Positions 8,380-17,309 of a stretch of DNA of 64,000 nucleotides are shown in pieces (within the stretch, counting starts at the first letter, position 1; the number at the start of each line of letters is the position of its first letter). The notes beneath the pieces are model-generated. The model was given only the letters and a program-made list of their open reading frames with translations. It searched no databases and was not told the DNA's origin. The DNA is taken from positions 1,488,001 to 1,552,000 of the forward strand of contig CBDEUQ010000003.1 of the NCBI GenBank assembly GCA_965243325.1. Reading direction: 5' to 3'. The DNA comes from JANQOH01 sp965243325 (lineage in GTDB: Bacteria; Pseudomonadota; Alphaproteobacteria; UBA7887). Both the position numbers and the translations under genes were made by a program.

Positions 8380-9099
8380 TTATAGCAAGGCGCCGTCGGC
8401 GCCGCACCCTCGCTGCGCCGACGGCACGCCGCCTCGAGGCCGCCGTTCCGCGACGCCGAGCGCGCGCCTGAGCGACTCGATGACCGCGTCGAACATGGCC
8501 GGGGTGAGACGGCCCGTGTTCACGTTGTAGCGCGAGCAGTGGTAGCTATCGAACAGCGTACGGCCCGCGTCGAGCACGTGCGCGGCGCCGTGGCGGAAGG
8601 GGCAGGACGCCGGTTTCATCGCCAGCGCGGCGAGGACTGCCGCGTGCGCAACCCGGCCCAGCGCCAGCACGGCGGACAGCCCGGGCATGGCGGCAAGCTC
8701 GGCGGCGAGAAAACCGCGGCAGGCGCGCACCTCGGCGCCGGTCGGCCGGTTTTCCGGCGGCACGCAGCGTACCGCGTTGGTGATGCGGCAGTCGATCAGG
8801 GCCAGGCCGTCGTCGGCTTCCCGGCCGTAGCGGCCAGCGGCGAAACCGTGCCGGCACAGTGCCGAATAGAGAAGGTCGCCGGCGCCATCGCCGGTGAAGG
8901 GGCGGCCCGTTCTGTTGGCGCCGTGCAGTCCGGGCGCCAGACCGACGATGAGCAGACGCGAATCTAGACTGCCGAACGCGGCGACGGGAGCGTTGCAATA
9001 GGTTGGAAGACGGTCCGCGTTGTCGCGGCGGAACGCCGCGAGGCGGGTGCAGCGCGCGCAGTCCGGCGGCGGTCCGGCCAACGCCGCCCCCGGGATCAA
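8380..9099 (-). CDS. Family-5 (UDGb-type) uracil-DNA glycosylase
   Basis: A 239-residue DNA repair glycosylase that removes uracil and other deaminated bases. The active-site motif GLAPGLHGANRTGRPFTGD (about residues 53-71) and the C-terminal SYHCSRYNVNTGRLT are diagnostic of family 5. Cysteines consistent with the family's iron-sulfur cluster are present (CARC at the N-terminus, then YCN, VRCVP and ACRG). The usual HPS triplet of the second motif reads HCS. Its start overlaps the stop of the LabA-like gene by 4 bp (ATGA), which suggests coupled translation. Confidence 0.88.
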   Translation of the reverse strand: MIPGAALAGPPPDCARCTRLAAFRRDNADRLPTYCNAPVAAFGSLDSRLLIVGLAPGLHGANRTGRPFTGDGAGDLLYSALCRHGFAAGRYGREADDGLALIDCRITNAVRCVPPENRPTGAEVRACRGFLAAELAAMPGLSAVLALGRVAHAAVLAALAMKPASCPFRHGAAHVLDAGRTLFDSYHCSRYNVNTGRLTPAMFDAVIESLRRALGVAERRPRGGVPSAQRGCGADGALL

Positions 9100-9758
9100 C
9101 CGCGGCCGGCGTTGCCGCCGTCCTCGTCGTGGTACTCGTCGTAGTCGTTTCCGTTGTCCGTCTCGTCGTCGTAATCGCCGGCGGCGGCCATGCGCGCCGA
9201 CCGCATGGCTTCGCGGCTCTGGCGGTAGTGCGGACTGCGCATGATGTCGTCCTGCAAGTCCGCCAGATCGATGAACTTGTCGGCCTGGCGCCGCAATTCG
9301 TCGGCGATCATCGGCGGCTGGGTGCGCACCGTGGAGACCACCGAGACCCGGACGCCGTTGCGCTGGATGGCTTCGACGAGCCGGCGGAAATCGCCGTCGC
9401 CGGAGAGGAGAAAAACGTGATCGACGTAGGCGGCCATGTCCATGGCGTCGATCGCGAGTTCCATGTCCATGTTGCCCTTGATGCGGCGGCGGCCCTGGGC
9501 ATCGGTGTATTCCTTGGTCGGCTTGGTGACCATGGTGTAGCCGTTGTAGTCGAGCCAGTCGACGAGCGGGCGGATCGGCGAGTACTCTTGGTCGTCGTGC
9601 AGCGCCGTGTAGTAGAACGCGCGGATCAGGTGTCCTTTCTCGGAAAACAACTCGAGAAGACGCTTGTAGTCGATGTCGAACCCCAGCGCCCGCGCAGCGT
9701 GGTAGAGGTTGGATCCGTCGACGAATATGGCGATACGCTCATCAGGATAGGAAATCAT
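9096..9758 (-). CDS. LabA/DUF88-type NYN-domain protein
   Basis: A 220-residue protein with a PIN-like NYN domain; family members are putative RNases. Acidic residues expected in the active site lie in IFVDGSNLYHAA (residues 11-22), NMDMELAIDAMDMA (around 95-108) and LLSGDGDFRRLVEAI (around 117-131). The last 30 residues are strongly acidic (DYDDETDNGNDYDEYHDED) and probably disordered. It overlaps the downstream uracil-DNA glycosylase by 4 bp. It is divergent from folK across about 100 bp. Confidence 0.85.
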   Translation of the reverse strand: MISYPDERIAIFVDGSNLYHAARALGFDIDYKRLLELFSEKGHLIRAFYYTALHDDQEYSPIRPLVDWLDYNGYTMVTKPTKEYTDAQGRRRIKGNMDMELAIDAMDMAAYVDHVFLLSGDGDFRRLVEAIQRNGVRVSVVSTVRTQPPMIADELRRQADKFIDLADLQDDIMRSPHYRQSREAMRSARMAAAGDYDDETDNGNDYDEYHDEDGGNAGRG

Positions 9759-9862
9759 TCTTGCGCTTCTCCGTGCGTCGTCGTGGTGTCGGTGAGCGGC
9801 CGTCCGAGCCTACTGTCGGCGATACGGCCCGCCATCTCAAGGACGGCGGAGGCTTGGCCGGA

Positions 9863-10393
9863 GTGGAATCGGTCCTGATCGGGGTTGGCGCGAACCTCCC
9901 GGCCGAGGACGGGACGTCGCCGCTCGTCACCTGCCGGCGGGCTCTCGCGGCGCTGGGGGAGATGTTCGGCGCGCCGCCGCGCGTGTCGTCATGGTACCGC
10001 AGCGCTCCGGTGCCGGCCTCCGACCAGCCGTGGTTCGTCAACGCCGTGGCCCGGTTCGCCACAGACCGGCCGCCGCGCGAGATCCTCGGCCTCCTGCACG
10101 CCGTCGAACGACAGTTCGGCCGGACCCGGCAGGCGCGGTGGGCGGCGCGAACGCTTGACCTTGATCTGCTGGCCTGTGGCCGCGCGGTCGTCGACGAACC
10201 GGGCTTGGCGGTCCCGCATCCGCGGCTCCGCGAGCGCGCCTTCGTTCTGGTGCCGCTCGCCGAGGTTGCGCCCGACTGGCGCCATCCGTGTGATCCACGC
10301 CCGATTGCGGACATGGTTGCGGCATTGCCGCCGAACCAGATTGTCTTTCGTTTGGCCGAGCCCGGCGCTCCCGCCCGCCCCGGCGCGCGATAG
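9863..10393 (+). CDS. folK: 2-amino-4-hydroxy-6-hydroxymethyldihydropteridine diphosphokinase
   Basis: This enzyme transfers pyrophosphate from ATP to the pterin in folate synthesis. Family features are VLIGVGANLPAED at the N-terminus, SSWYRSAPV, WFVNAVARF, the signature RWAARTLDLDLLACG and VPHPRLRERAFVLVPLAEVAP. The GTG at 9863 is chosen because the family begins there and because a longer frame from ATG 9761 would place Arg-rich codons across the only space available for divergent promoters with labA. GGCGGAGG lies about 12 bases upstream. A start at 9761 cannot be excluded. Confidence 0.85.
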   Translation: MESVLIGVGANLPAEDGTSPLVTCRRALAALGEMFGAPPRVSSWYRSAPVPASDQPWFVNAVARFATDRPPREILGLLHAVERQFGRTRQARWAARTLDLDLLACGRAVVDEPGLAVPHPRLRERAFVLVPLAEVAPDWRHPCDPRPIADMVAALPPNQIVFRLAEPGAPARPGAR

Positions 10394-10424
10394 GGAGAGG
10401 TCCCGACGCCGCGCCGCCGCAGCC

Positions 10425-10453
10425 TTGGTATTTCCAACGTCCTCGGATATAAG
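10425..10453 (+). promoter_or_regulatory. Promoter for rpoZ (and rsh)
   Basis: TTGGTA at 10425-10430 and TATAAG at 10448-10453, separated by 17 bp, 46 bp before the rpoZ start. Inferred from the consensus match and position. Confidence 0.55.
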
Positions 10454-10499
10454 CGGCGGCGAGGACAGCGAGCCCGAGTTACAGCGAGGAGCAACGGCG

Positions 10500-10898
10500 A
10501 TGGCGCGCGTAACGGTCGAGGACTGCGTTACGAAAATCCCCAACCGCTTCGAGCTTGTCATGCTCGCCTCGCAGCGTGCGCGCGATATCTCCGCGGGTGC
10601 CGACCTGACCGTCGACGACGACGACGACAAGCATCCGGTTATCGCGCTGCGCGAGATCGCCGAGGAGACCGTGACGCCGGACGCGCTCGCGGAATCCTTG
10701 TTGCACGGTCTGCAACGGCACGCCGAGATCGACGAGCCCGACGAGGATGAGGAACTCGCCCTCGCGGAGGTGCAAGGGAAACCGCGCGGCGGGCTTGACG
10801 CGGCCGCGGTGTTCGGCCCGTCCGTCGCCGACAACGGCGGTGTAGTGGAGTCCGAAACCGCGGCCAATCCGGTCGTGGCGGTCGGCGACGAGGCTTGA
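10500..10898 (+). CDS. rpoZ: RNA polymerase omega subunit
   Basis: A 132-residue omega subunit, which helps assemble beta-prime into RNA polymerase. Family landmarks are MARVTVEDCVTKIPNRFELVMLASQRARDI at the N-terminus and the KHPVIALREIAE segment. A run of five Asp sits just before that segment. The C-terminal half is acidic and longer than in E. coli (91 residues), as is common in Alphaproteobacteria. The rsh gene follows on the same strand, matching the conserved rpoZ-spoT order and linking it to ppGpp control. Confidence 0.95.
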   Translation: MARVTVEDCVTKIPNRFELVMLASQRARDISAGADLTVDDDDDKHPVIALREIAEETVTPDALAESLLHGLQRHAEIDEPDEDEELALAEVQGKPRGGLDAAAVFGPSVADNGGVVESETAANPVVAVGDEA

Positions 10899-10956
10899 TA
10901 CGGGCGTCGGCGTCCGCCGAGCGGGTCGCCGACACCCGCTCGCGCCGACCCGTTCG

Positions 10957-13149
10957 GTGGCCGTGAGCCTGGGCGCCGCAACGACCGAGCGGCATCCCTG
11001 CACGCCGGCGCCGCCGCAGTACGCGGAGCTCGCCCAACGGGTCTTCGCCGTTACCCCCGACGCCGACGGCGACATACTCTTTCGCGCTTACGAATTCACC
11101 ACCATTCGGCACCGGGGCCAACGGCGCGCCTCGGGCGATGCTTACGCGTCGCATCCCATCGAGGTCGCTGGCATTCTTGCCGACCTGAGGCTCGATACGG
11201 CCTCCATCGTCACCGGTCTGCTGCACGACACCGTGGAGGACGGTGTGGCCGTGCAGGGCGAGATCGACACGATGTTCGGCGCCGAGATCGGCCACCTGGT
11301 GGACGGTGTCACCAAGCTCGGCAAGATTCAACTGCAGTCGCATGGCCGCCGGCAGGCCGAGAATTTCCAGAAGTTCCTGCTTGCGATGTCGAAGGACATC
11401 CGCGTCCTGCTCGTCAAGCTGGCCGATCGGTTGCACAACATGCGCACGCTGCGGTTTCTGGACGATGCCGCGAAGCGCCTGCGTATCGCGCGTGAAACGA
11501 TGGAGATCTACGCGCCGCTGGCCGAGCGCATCGGCATGCGGCGGCTGCGGGACGAGCTGGAGGACCTCGCTTTCGGCGAGATCCATCCCGAGGAGCGGAA
11601 GTCGCTGCTCAAGAGGCTGCAATTCCTGAGCGAGAAGGAAGGCGCGCTGGTCCCCGAAATCGCCGGGGAACTGCGCCGCACGTTGATCGAGGCCGGTATC
11701 GAGGCCGACGTCGACGGGCGCACCAAGCAGCCCTATTCCATCTGGCGCAAGATGGAGAAGAAGCACGTTCCGTTCGAGCAGATCGCCGACGTTATCGCAT
11801 TCCGCGTCCTCGTCGCGGACACGGCGGAATGCTATCGCGCTCTGGGCGCGGTGCACGGCGCCTATCCGATGATCCCGGGGCGGTTCAAGGACTACATTTC
11901 GACGCCCAAGCCGAACGAATACCGGTCTTTGCACACTGCGGTCATCGGGCCCCGTCAGCGCCGTGCCGAGGTTCAGATTCGCACGCACGACATGCACGAC
12001 GTGGCGGAATTCGGCGTCGCGGCCCATTGGCGCTACAAGCAGGAAAGGGACGAGGCGCCGCCACAGGACGGGCACCGCTACCGGTGGCTGCGCGAGCTCA
12101 CGGACATCGTGGAGCATGCCGAGGACGCCGAAGAGGTGCTCGAGCACACCAAGCTCGAGATGTACACCGACCGGGTGTTCTGCTTCACGCCGCGGGGCGA
12201 GATCGTGTCGCTGCCGAACGGCGCGACACCGGTGGATCTCGCCTACGCGGTCCACTCCGACGTGGGGGACACCTGTGTCGGGGCCAAGGTCAATGGCCGG
12301 CTGGCGCCGTTGCGAACGATCCTGCAGAACGGCGACCAGGTGGAAATCCTGCGCTCCAGCGTGCCGGCGCCGGACCCGAAGTGGGAGTCCTTTGCCGTCA
12401 CCGGCAAGGCGCGGGCGCGTATTCGCCGCTTCGTGCGCCAGCAGTCCGAAAACGAATACGCCAGCCTGGGCCGCGCGATTCTCGAGAAAGCCTTTCGGAG
12501 CCACGGCCGGTTGTTCGATGACAGCAGGCTCATGGACGTGCTTGACCGTTTTGGCCACGGAAAGCCGGCCGAAACCTGCGCCGCCGTCGGTCGTGGCGAG
12601 CTGGCGGCAAGTGCGGTGCTGACGGCGATGTGCCCCGACCTCCTCATCGAGGCCCGCACGACGAGCCACCGGCACGCGGCGCGGCGCGGTACCGGCGACG
12701 CCGTGCCGATCAAGGGCCTGACACCGGGCATGGCGGTCCATATGGCGGAATGTTGCCACCCGTTATCGGGCGACCGCATCGTCGGAATCTTCGTCGAGGG
12801 GCAGGGCGTCTCGGTGCACACGATCGATTGCCACGTCCTCGAGAGTTTCGCCAACGCGCCCGAACGCTGGCTCGACCTGTCGTGGGACCCCGACAGCGAG
12901 GCATCGCCGATCCAGGTGGGGCGCATCGTCGCCGTGATGAGCAACGTGCCGGGCAGCCTCAACGCGCTCACCGAAGTTATCGCTCGCGCCGACGGCAACA
13001 TCATCAACCTTCAGAACACCGATCGCTCGCCGGACTTCTTCGAGTTCGTGGTCGACGTGGAGGTCGCCGACGTCCGCCAGCTCACCGACATCGTCACCGC
13101 GCTGCGCGCCAACCCGGCCTTCTTTCAGGTCGAACGGGCCCGCGGCTGA
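10957..13149 (+). CDS. rsh: Bifunctional (p)ppGpp synthetase/hydrolase (RelA/SpoT homologue)
   Basis: A 730-residue Rsh enzyme that makes and degrades the stringent-response alarmone. Domains in order: the HD hydrolase with ASHPIEVA, LLHDTVED (His-Asp near residues 90-91) and KLADRLHNMRTL; the synthetase with GRFKDYISTPKPNEYRSLHT (about 305-330); the TGS domain starting VFCFTPRGEIVSLPNGATP (about 405-465); a linker and conserved-Cys region with AECCHPLSGDRIVG; and a C-terminal ACT domain. Because the HD motif is intact, this is the single bifunctional type typical of Alphaproteobacteria. The start is a GTG at 10957; a second GTG at 10963 is equally possible. Confidence 0.95.
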   Translation: MAVSLGAATTERHPCTPAPPQYAELAQRVFAVTPDADGDILFRAYEFTTIRHRGQRRASGDAYASHPIEVAGILADLRLDTASIVTGLLHDTVEDGVAVQGEIDTMFGAEIGHLVDGVTKLGKIQLQSHGRRQAENFQKFLLAMSKDIRVLLVKLADRLHNMRTLRFLDDAAKRLRIARETMEIYAPLAERIGMRRLRDELEDLAFGEIHPEERKSLLKRLQFLSEKEGALVPEIAGELRRTLIEAGIEADVDGRTKQPYSIWRKMEKKHVPFEQIADVIAFRVLVADTAECYRALGAVHGAYPMIPGRFKDYISTPKPNEYRSLHTAVIGPRQRRAEVQIRTHDMHDVAEFGVAAHWRYKQERDEAPPQDGHRYRWLRELTDIVEHAEDAEEVLEHTKLEMYTDRVFCFTPRGEIVSLPNGATPVDLAYAVHSDVGDTCVGAKVNGRLAPLRTILQNGDQVEILRSSVPAPDPKWESFAVTGKARARIRRFVRQQSENEYASLGRAILEKAFRSHGRLFDDSRLMDVLDRFGHGKPAETCAAVGRGELAASAVLTAMCPDLLIEARTTSHRHAARRGTGDAVPIKGLTPGMAVHMAECCHPLSGDRIVGIFVEGQGVSVHTIDCHVLESFANAPERWLDLSWDPDSEASPIQVGRIVAVMSNVPGSLNALTEVIARADGNIINLQNTDRSPDFFEFVVDVEVADVRQLTDIVTALRANPAFFQVERARG

Positions 13150-13167
13150 GCAGGCGGAACGCGGCCC

Positions 13168-13719
13168 ATGTTCGGACGGCGGCCGCGGGCGCTGCACATC
13201 CGCCTGCGCGACATCGTGTGGCCGCGTGCGGGATGGCGGCGCATCGGCGTCTACTTCAGTCATCGTGTCCGCCGCCTGCCCGGCTCGCCGCAGAGCATCG
13301 CCGCCGGCTTCGCCTTCGGCGTCGCGGTGTCGTTCACGCCTCTCATCGGCTTCCACTTCGTGCTCGCGGCGGTTCTCGCCTGGGCAACCGGGGGCAGCAT
13401 CCTGGCGTCTGCCATCGGAACCGCGGTCGGCAATCCGTGGACGTTTCCCGTCATCTGGTTTGCCGCATACCGCGTCGGCGCCTGGGCCATTGGCGCTCCG
13501 GCCGACGGTCAGCCGCCGGACGCGTTCACCATGGCGTCCATCGTCGACAACCCGGGCGCCGTGTTTCTGCCGATGGCGATCGGCGGGGTCCCGCTGGCGC
13601 TCGGGTCCTGGCTGGTCTCGTTCTGGCTTGTTCGACGCGCTGTGGCGCGGTATCAGCACATGCGAAAGACGCAAATCGAGCGACGGCGGCGCACGCGGCC
13701 GGAGGTGCTGGACGGATGA
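13168..13719 (+). CDS. DUF2062 membrane protein
   Basis: A 183-residue protein of the DUF2062 family, function unknown. After a basic N-terminus it has two or three hydrophobic segments (AAGFAFGVAVSFTPLIGFHF, then SAIGTAVGNPWTFPVIWFAAYRVGAW, then around LGSWLVSFWLV). The motif GTAVGNPWTFP with its Asn-Pro-Trp is the family hallmark. It sits between rsh and pdxJ and its stop overlaps the pdxJ start (ATGA), a conserved position in related genomes. Confidence 0.85.
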   Translation: MFGRRPRALHIRLRDIVWPRAGWRRIGVYFSHRVRRLPGSPQSIAAGFAFGVAVSFTPLIGFHFVLAAVLAWATGGSILASAIGTAVGNPWTFPVIWFAAYRVGAWAIGAPADGQPPDAFTMASIVDNPGAVFLPMAIGGVPLALGSWLVSFWLVRRAVARYQHMRKTQIERRRRTRPEVLDG

Positions 13720-14486
13720 GCCGAGCATCGAGGAATCCAGCATTGAGATTGGGCGTCAACATCGATCATGTGGCGACCATCCGCAACGCGCGCGGCGGCG
13801 GCCATCCCGACCCGGTCCGCGCTGCGCGCGTAGCCGCCGCCGCAGGAGCCGACGGCATCACGGCGCATCTGCGGGAAGACCGCCGCCACATATCCGACGA
13901 CGACATCCGCCGCCTCAAGGCCGACATCGAACTTCCTCTCAACCTGGAAATGGCGGCGACGCAGGAGATGGTCGAGATCGCGCTCGCGACGCGCCCCGAC
14001 CAGGCGTGCCTCGTCCCCGAGAAGCGTTCGGAGTTGACGACCGAAGGCGGACTCGATGTCGCCGCCGACCACAATCGGCTCGGCCGCGTCATTCGGCGGC
14101 TGCAGGAGGGCGGTATCAAGGTATCTCTGTTCATCGATCCCGACAGGGTGCAGATTGCGGTTGCCGAAGCGCTGAGTGCCGACCGCGTCGAACTGCACAC
14201 GGGGGCGTACTGCGAAGCGCCGCTGTCGGCGCGCGCGACGGCGCTTGAGCGCCTGCGCGATGCCGCCGCAGAGGCGACGAGCCGCGGACTGGAATGCCAT
14301 GCCGGTCATGGGCTCAGCTTCGACAGCGCTGGAGCGGTCGCGGCGATCCTCGACATCTCCGAACTGAACATTGGCCATTTCCTTGTCGGTGAAGCGATCT
14401 TCGGCGGGCTGGAAAGCACCATCCGCCGCATGCGCTCGGTCATCGACTCGGCGCGCGCCGAGGCCAGCGGCCGGCACAGTGCGTGA
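13716..14486 (+). CDS. pdxJ: Pyridoxine 5-phosphate synthase
   Basis: A 256-residue TIM-barrel enzyme that condenses 1-deoxyxylulose 5-phosphate with 3-amino-2-oxopropyl phosphate in vitamin B6 synthesis. Conserved blocks are LGVNIDHVATIRNARGG, ITAHLREDRRHI, NLEMAAT, CLVPEKRSELTTEGGLDV, VSLFIDPD, ELHTGAY, CHAGHGLSF and ELNIGHFLVGEAIFGGLE. All family active-site motifs are intact. The start ATG overlaps the DUF2062 stop. ATG 13716 adds about 10 residues before the conserved core. Confidence 0.97.
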   Translation: MSRASRNPALRLGVNIDHVATIRNARGGGHPDPVRAARVAAAAGADGITAHLREDRRHISDDDIRRLKADIELPLNLEMAATQEMVEIALATRPDQACLVPEKRSELTTEGGLDVAADHNRLGRVIRRLQEGGIKVSLFIDPDRVQIAVAEALSADRVELHTGAYCEAPLSARATALERLRDAAAEATSRGLECHAGHGLSFDSAGAVAAILDISELNIGHFLVGEAIFGGLESTIRRMRSVIDSARAEASGRHSA

Positions 14487-14523
14487 CCGCGCGGAACCGC
14501 CGTCCCCGCTCGCGGGAGCGCGG

Positions 14524-14928
14524 GTGATCGGGCTCGGGCACGATGTGTGCGACAGTCGGCGGATCGCGCGCACGCTCGAACGGTTCGGCGACCGGTTTAC
14601 GCGCCGTGCGTTCACTGCCGCCGAACGCGCACGCTGCGACGGGCGAGCGCGGCGAGCCGACTCCTACGCCCGCCGATTCGCCGCCAAGGAGGCGTGTGCC
14701 AAGGCGCTCGGCACCGGTTTCCGCCGCGGCGTCCATCTATGCGACATTGGCGTGGATAATCTGCCCGGCGGCAAGCCGATCCTCGTCCTCACGGGCGGCG
14801 CGCGGGCAAGGCTCGATGAACTCACCCCAGGCGGAGCGACCGCGCAAATCGATATCTCGATGACGGACGACCGTGATCTCGCCTACGCAATCGTTCTCAT
14901 CACGGCGCTGCCGGCTGGCGCCGAATGA
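14524..14928 (+). CDS. acpS: Holo-[acyl-carrier-protein] synthase
   Basis: A 134-residue phosphopantetheinyl transferase that activates acyl carrier protein with CoA. Motifs are VIGLGHDVCDSRRI at the N-terminus (metal-binding Asp) and ARRFAAKEACAKALGTG (Glu of the second motif). GTG 14524 coincides with the family N-terminus and has GGGAG five bases upstream. A GTG at 14479 overlapping pdxJ is an alternative but has no visible ribosome-binding site. It overlaps lepB by 4 bp. Confidence 0.9.
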   Translation: MIGLGHDVCDSRRIARTLERFGDRFTRRAFTAAERARCDGRARRADSYARRFAAKEACAKALGTGFRRGVHLCDIGVDNLPGGKPILVLTGGARARLDELTPGGATAQIDISMTDDRDLAYAIVLITALPAGAE

Positions 14929-15707
14929 ACGGACATCGCATGCCGGAATCGAAGGACAAGGCTGACCGGGTGCGCCGCCTTCGTGCCTCCGCTGTCTCGT
15001 GGATTGCCGGCTGGTGGGAAACTTTCAAAACCGTGACGTGGGCCATCGCCATTGCCATGGCGGTGCGGACGTTCGCCTACGAACCGTTTCACATTCCGTC
15101 AGGGTCGATGGTGCCGACGTTGCTCATCGGCGACTTCCTGTTCGTGTCCAAGGCGTCGTACGGCTACAGTCGGTACTCGTTCCCCTTCGGCGCCGATCTG
15201 ATCGGCGACCGCTTGTGGTACGACCCGCCGGAACGCGGCGACATCGCGGTGTTCCGCAAACCGACCGACCCCAGTATCGACTACATCAAGCGGTTGATCG
15301 GACTGCCCGGCGACCGCATTCACGTTCGCGGCGGCATCCTGCACATAAACGATCGACCGGTGCAGCGGGAGCGCGTCGAGGATTACGTCTATACCGACAA
15401 ACGCGGGCGCTCGTATGCGGTGCGACAGTACGTCGAGACCCTGCCCAACGGGGTCAGCTACCACGTGCTCGACGTGAACGAAAACGGGCACGGCGACAAC
15501 ACCCAAGTCTACGTCGTTCCCGAGGGGCACTTCTTCGCCATGGGCGACAATCGCGACAACTCCCAGGACAGCCGCGTCCTCAGCGTGGTCGGCTACGTGC
15601 CCAAGGAAAACCTGATCGGACGCGCGGAAACGCTGTTCATCTCGGTTGACGGGCGGTTCTGGGAGTTCTGGAACTGGCGGTTCGGTCGCTTCTTCCGCTC
15701 TCTGTGA
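14925..15707 (+). CDS. lepB: Signal peptidase I
   Basis: A 260-residue membrane protease that removes signal peptides on the periplasmic face. One transmembrane segment lies near residues 36-50. The catalytic Ser (about 61) is in PSGSMVPTL and the Lys (about 122) in YIKRLIGLPGD. The downstream box GDNRDNSQDSR is intact. The start overlaps acpS (ATGA) and the stop overlaps rnc (GTGA), matching the alphaproteobacterial acpS-lepB-rnc-era order. Confidence 0.96.
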   Translation: MNGHRMPESKDKADRVRRLRASAVSWIAGWWETFKTVTWAIAIAMAVRTFAYEPFHIPSGSMVPTLLIGDFLFVSKASYGYSRYSFPFGADLIGDRLWYDPPERGDIAVFRKPTDPSIDYIKRLIGLPGDRIHVRGGILHINDRPVQRERVEDYVYTDKRGRSYAVRQYVETLPNGVSYHVLDVNENGHGDNTQVYVVPEGHFFAMGDNRDNSQDSRVLSVVGYVPKENLIGRAETLFISVDGRFWEFWNWRFGRFFRSL

Positions 15708-16393
15708 CGTCGTCGGCACGCGCGGACCTTGTCGCCGCTGCCGCCGCGCTTGGCGTATCGTTCACGGCGCCGGCGCGCCTCGCCGAGGCGCTGACCCATC
15801 GCAGCACCATGGCCGCGGTCAACAACCAGCGTCTGGAGTTCCTTGGCGACCGGGTTCTCGGTCTGGTCGTCGCCGACCGGCTGATGACGGCCTGGGGCAC
15901 CGAGGACGAAGGTGCGCTGGCGCGGCGGTTCGCTGTGCTCGTCAGCGCGGCGACCCTCGCCGACGTGGCCGGAGAGATTGGCCTGGGCCGCCATCTCGTC
16001 ATGTCGGCATCCGAGGAAGCGGGCGGCGGTCGTAACAATTCGGCCAACCTGAGCGACGCCTGCGAGGCGCTGATCGGCGCGCTCTATCTCGATGGAGGCC
16101 TGCCGGCGGCAACGGCGTTCATCGACCGCAACTGGGGCGCGCGCATCGCTGCGCAGAAGACGCCACCGGTGGATGCCAAGACGGCGTTGCAGGAATGGGC
16201 GCAGGCTCGAGGTCTCGGCATTCCGCAGTACCACACGGTGTCGGTCCGTGGCCCCGATCACCGGCCGACCTTCCGCGTCGCGGTCGAGATCGCCCGGCAC
16301 GGCCGCGCCGAGTCGGAAGGCGCGGGCAAGCGACGCGCCGAACGCGACGCCGCGGCGCGGCTGCTCGCGCGCCTGCGCGCCGGCGATGGCTGA
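15704..16393 (+). CDS. rnc: Ribonuclease III
   Basis: A 229-residue dsRNA endonuclease for rRNA and mRNA processing. The signature NNQRLEFLGDRVLG and the downstream SDACEALIGALYLDGG provide the acidic metal ligands. A double-stranded-RNA-binding domain follows (DAKTALQEWAQARGLGIPQYH to the Lys/Arg-rich AGKRRAERDAAARLL). The start is GTG, overlapping the lepB stop. It overlaps era by 8 bp. Confidence 0.96.
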   Translation: MTSSARADLVAAAAALGVSFTAPARLAEALTHRSTMAAVNNQRLEFLGDRVLGLVVADRLMTAWGTEDEGALARRFAVLVSAATLADVAGEIGLGRHLVMSASEEAGGGRNNSANLSDACEALIGALYLDGGLPAATAFIDRNWGARIAAQKTPPVDAKTALQEWAQARGLGIPQYHTVSVRGPDHRPTFRVAVEIARHGRAESEGAGKRRAERDAAARLLARLRAGDG

Positions 16394-17309
16394 CAAGACC
16401 ACGGAGCGCTGTGGTTTCGTCGCCTTGCTCGGTGCGCCAAACGCCGGCAAGTCGACTCTGCTGAACCGCTTGGTCGGCAGCAAGGTCTCCATCGTTACGC
16501 CGAAGGTGCAGACGACGCGGAATCGCGTGCGCGGCATCGCGATATCGGACCGCACGCAGATCGTCTTCGTCGACACGCCCGGTATCTTCGCGCCAAGGAA
16601 GCGCTTCGACCGAGCCATGGTTCGCGCCGCGTGGGAGGGTGCGCGAAACGCCGATTCGATCGTGGTCGTCGTCGACGCGCGGCGCGGGATCGATGACAAC
16701 GCAAGCCGGATTATGGATGGGGTCGCGGCGATGAACCGGGTGGCGGTCGTTGCCCTCAACAAGATCGATCTGGTGGATCGCCGCCACCTCCTCGGGCTGG
16801 CAGCGTCCTTTGCCGATTTGCGGACGACGCACGGAACGGCGCCGGCGGCACAGATTTTCATGATCTCCGCGCTAACCGGCGACGGCGTGGCCGACCTGGA
16901 AACGGCGCTCGCCGCGGCGATGCCGGCCGGTCGGTGGCACTATCCGGCGGACCAGGTGGCGGACATGCCGATGCGCCTGCTCGCCGCCGAGGTCACCCGG
17001 GAAAAGCTCTTTCTGCAATTGCACCGCGAATTGCCGTACGCCGCGGCGGTCGAGACCGAGGCCTGGACCGAGCGCGCCGACGGCGCCGTACGAATCGACC
17101 AGGCGGTCCACGTGCGGCGTTCCAGCCAGCGCATGATAGTGCTCGGCAAGGGGGGGCGGCGTATCAAGGCGATCGGCAGCGACGCGCGCGCCGAGCTCGG
17201 ACACATGCTGGAACGCCCGGTACATCTGTTCATCCGCGTCAAGGTTCGCCAGAATTGGCAAAAGGACCCGGAGCGGTACCGCGATTTGGGCCTCGACTAC
17301 CATGCCTGA
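16386..17309 (+). CDS. era: GTPase Era
   Basis: A 307-residue GTPase that binds 16S rRNA near its 3' end during 30S maturation. G1 is GAPNAGKSTLLN, G3 is DTPGIF, G4 is NKID and G5 is SAL. Switch region VQTTRNRVRGI is intact. The C-terminal KH domain is recognisable from IVLGKGGRRIKAIG to the end. ATG 16386 overlaps the rnc stop by 8 bp. Confidence 0.97.
   Translation: MADKTTERCGFVALLGAPNAGKSTLLNRLVGSKVSIVTPKVQTTRNRVRGIAISDRTQIVFVDTPGIFAPRKRFDRAMVRAAWEGARNADSIVVVVDARRGIDDNASRIMDGVAAMNRVAVVALNKIDLVDRRHLLGLAASFADLRTTHGTAPAAQIFMISALTGDGVADLETALAAAMPAGRWHYPADQVADMPMRLLAAEVTREKLFLQLHRELPYAAAVETEAWTERADGAVRIDQAVHVRRSSQRMIVLGKGGRRIKAIGSDARAELGHMLERPVHLFIRVKVRQNWQKDPERYRDLGLDYHA

Noticed and set aside
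10639..12759. A 706-codon minus-strand frame opposite rsh, and similar long antisense frames (for example plus 39903-42458, 42555-44369 and 58180-60009)
   Set aside because: These are by-products of very GC-rich third positions; they lack family motifs and lie over well-identified genes.
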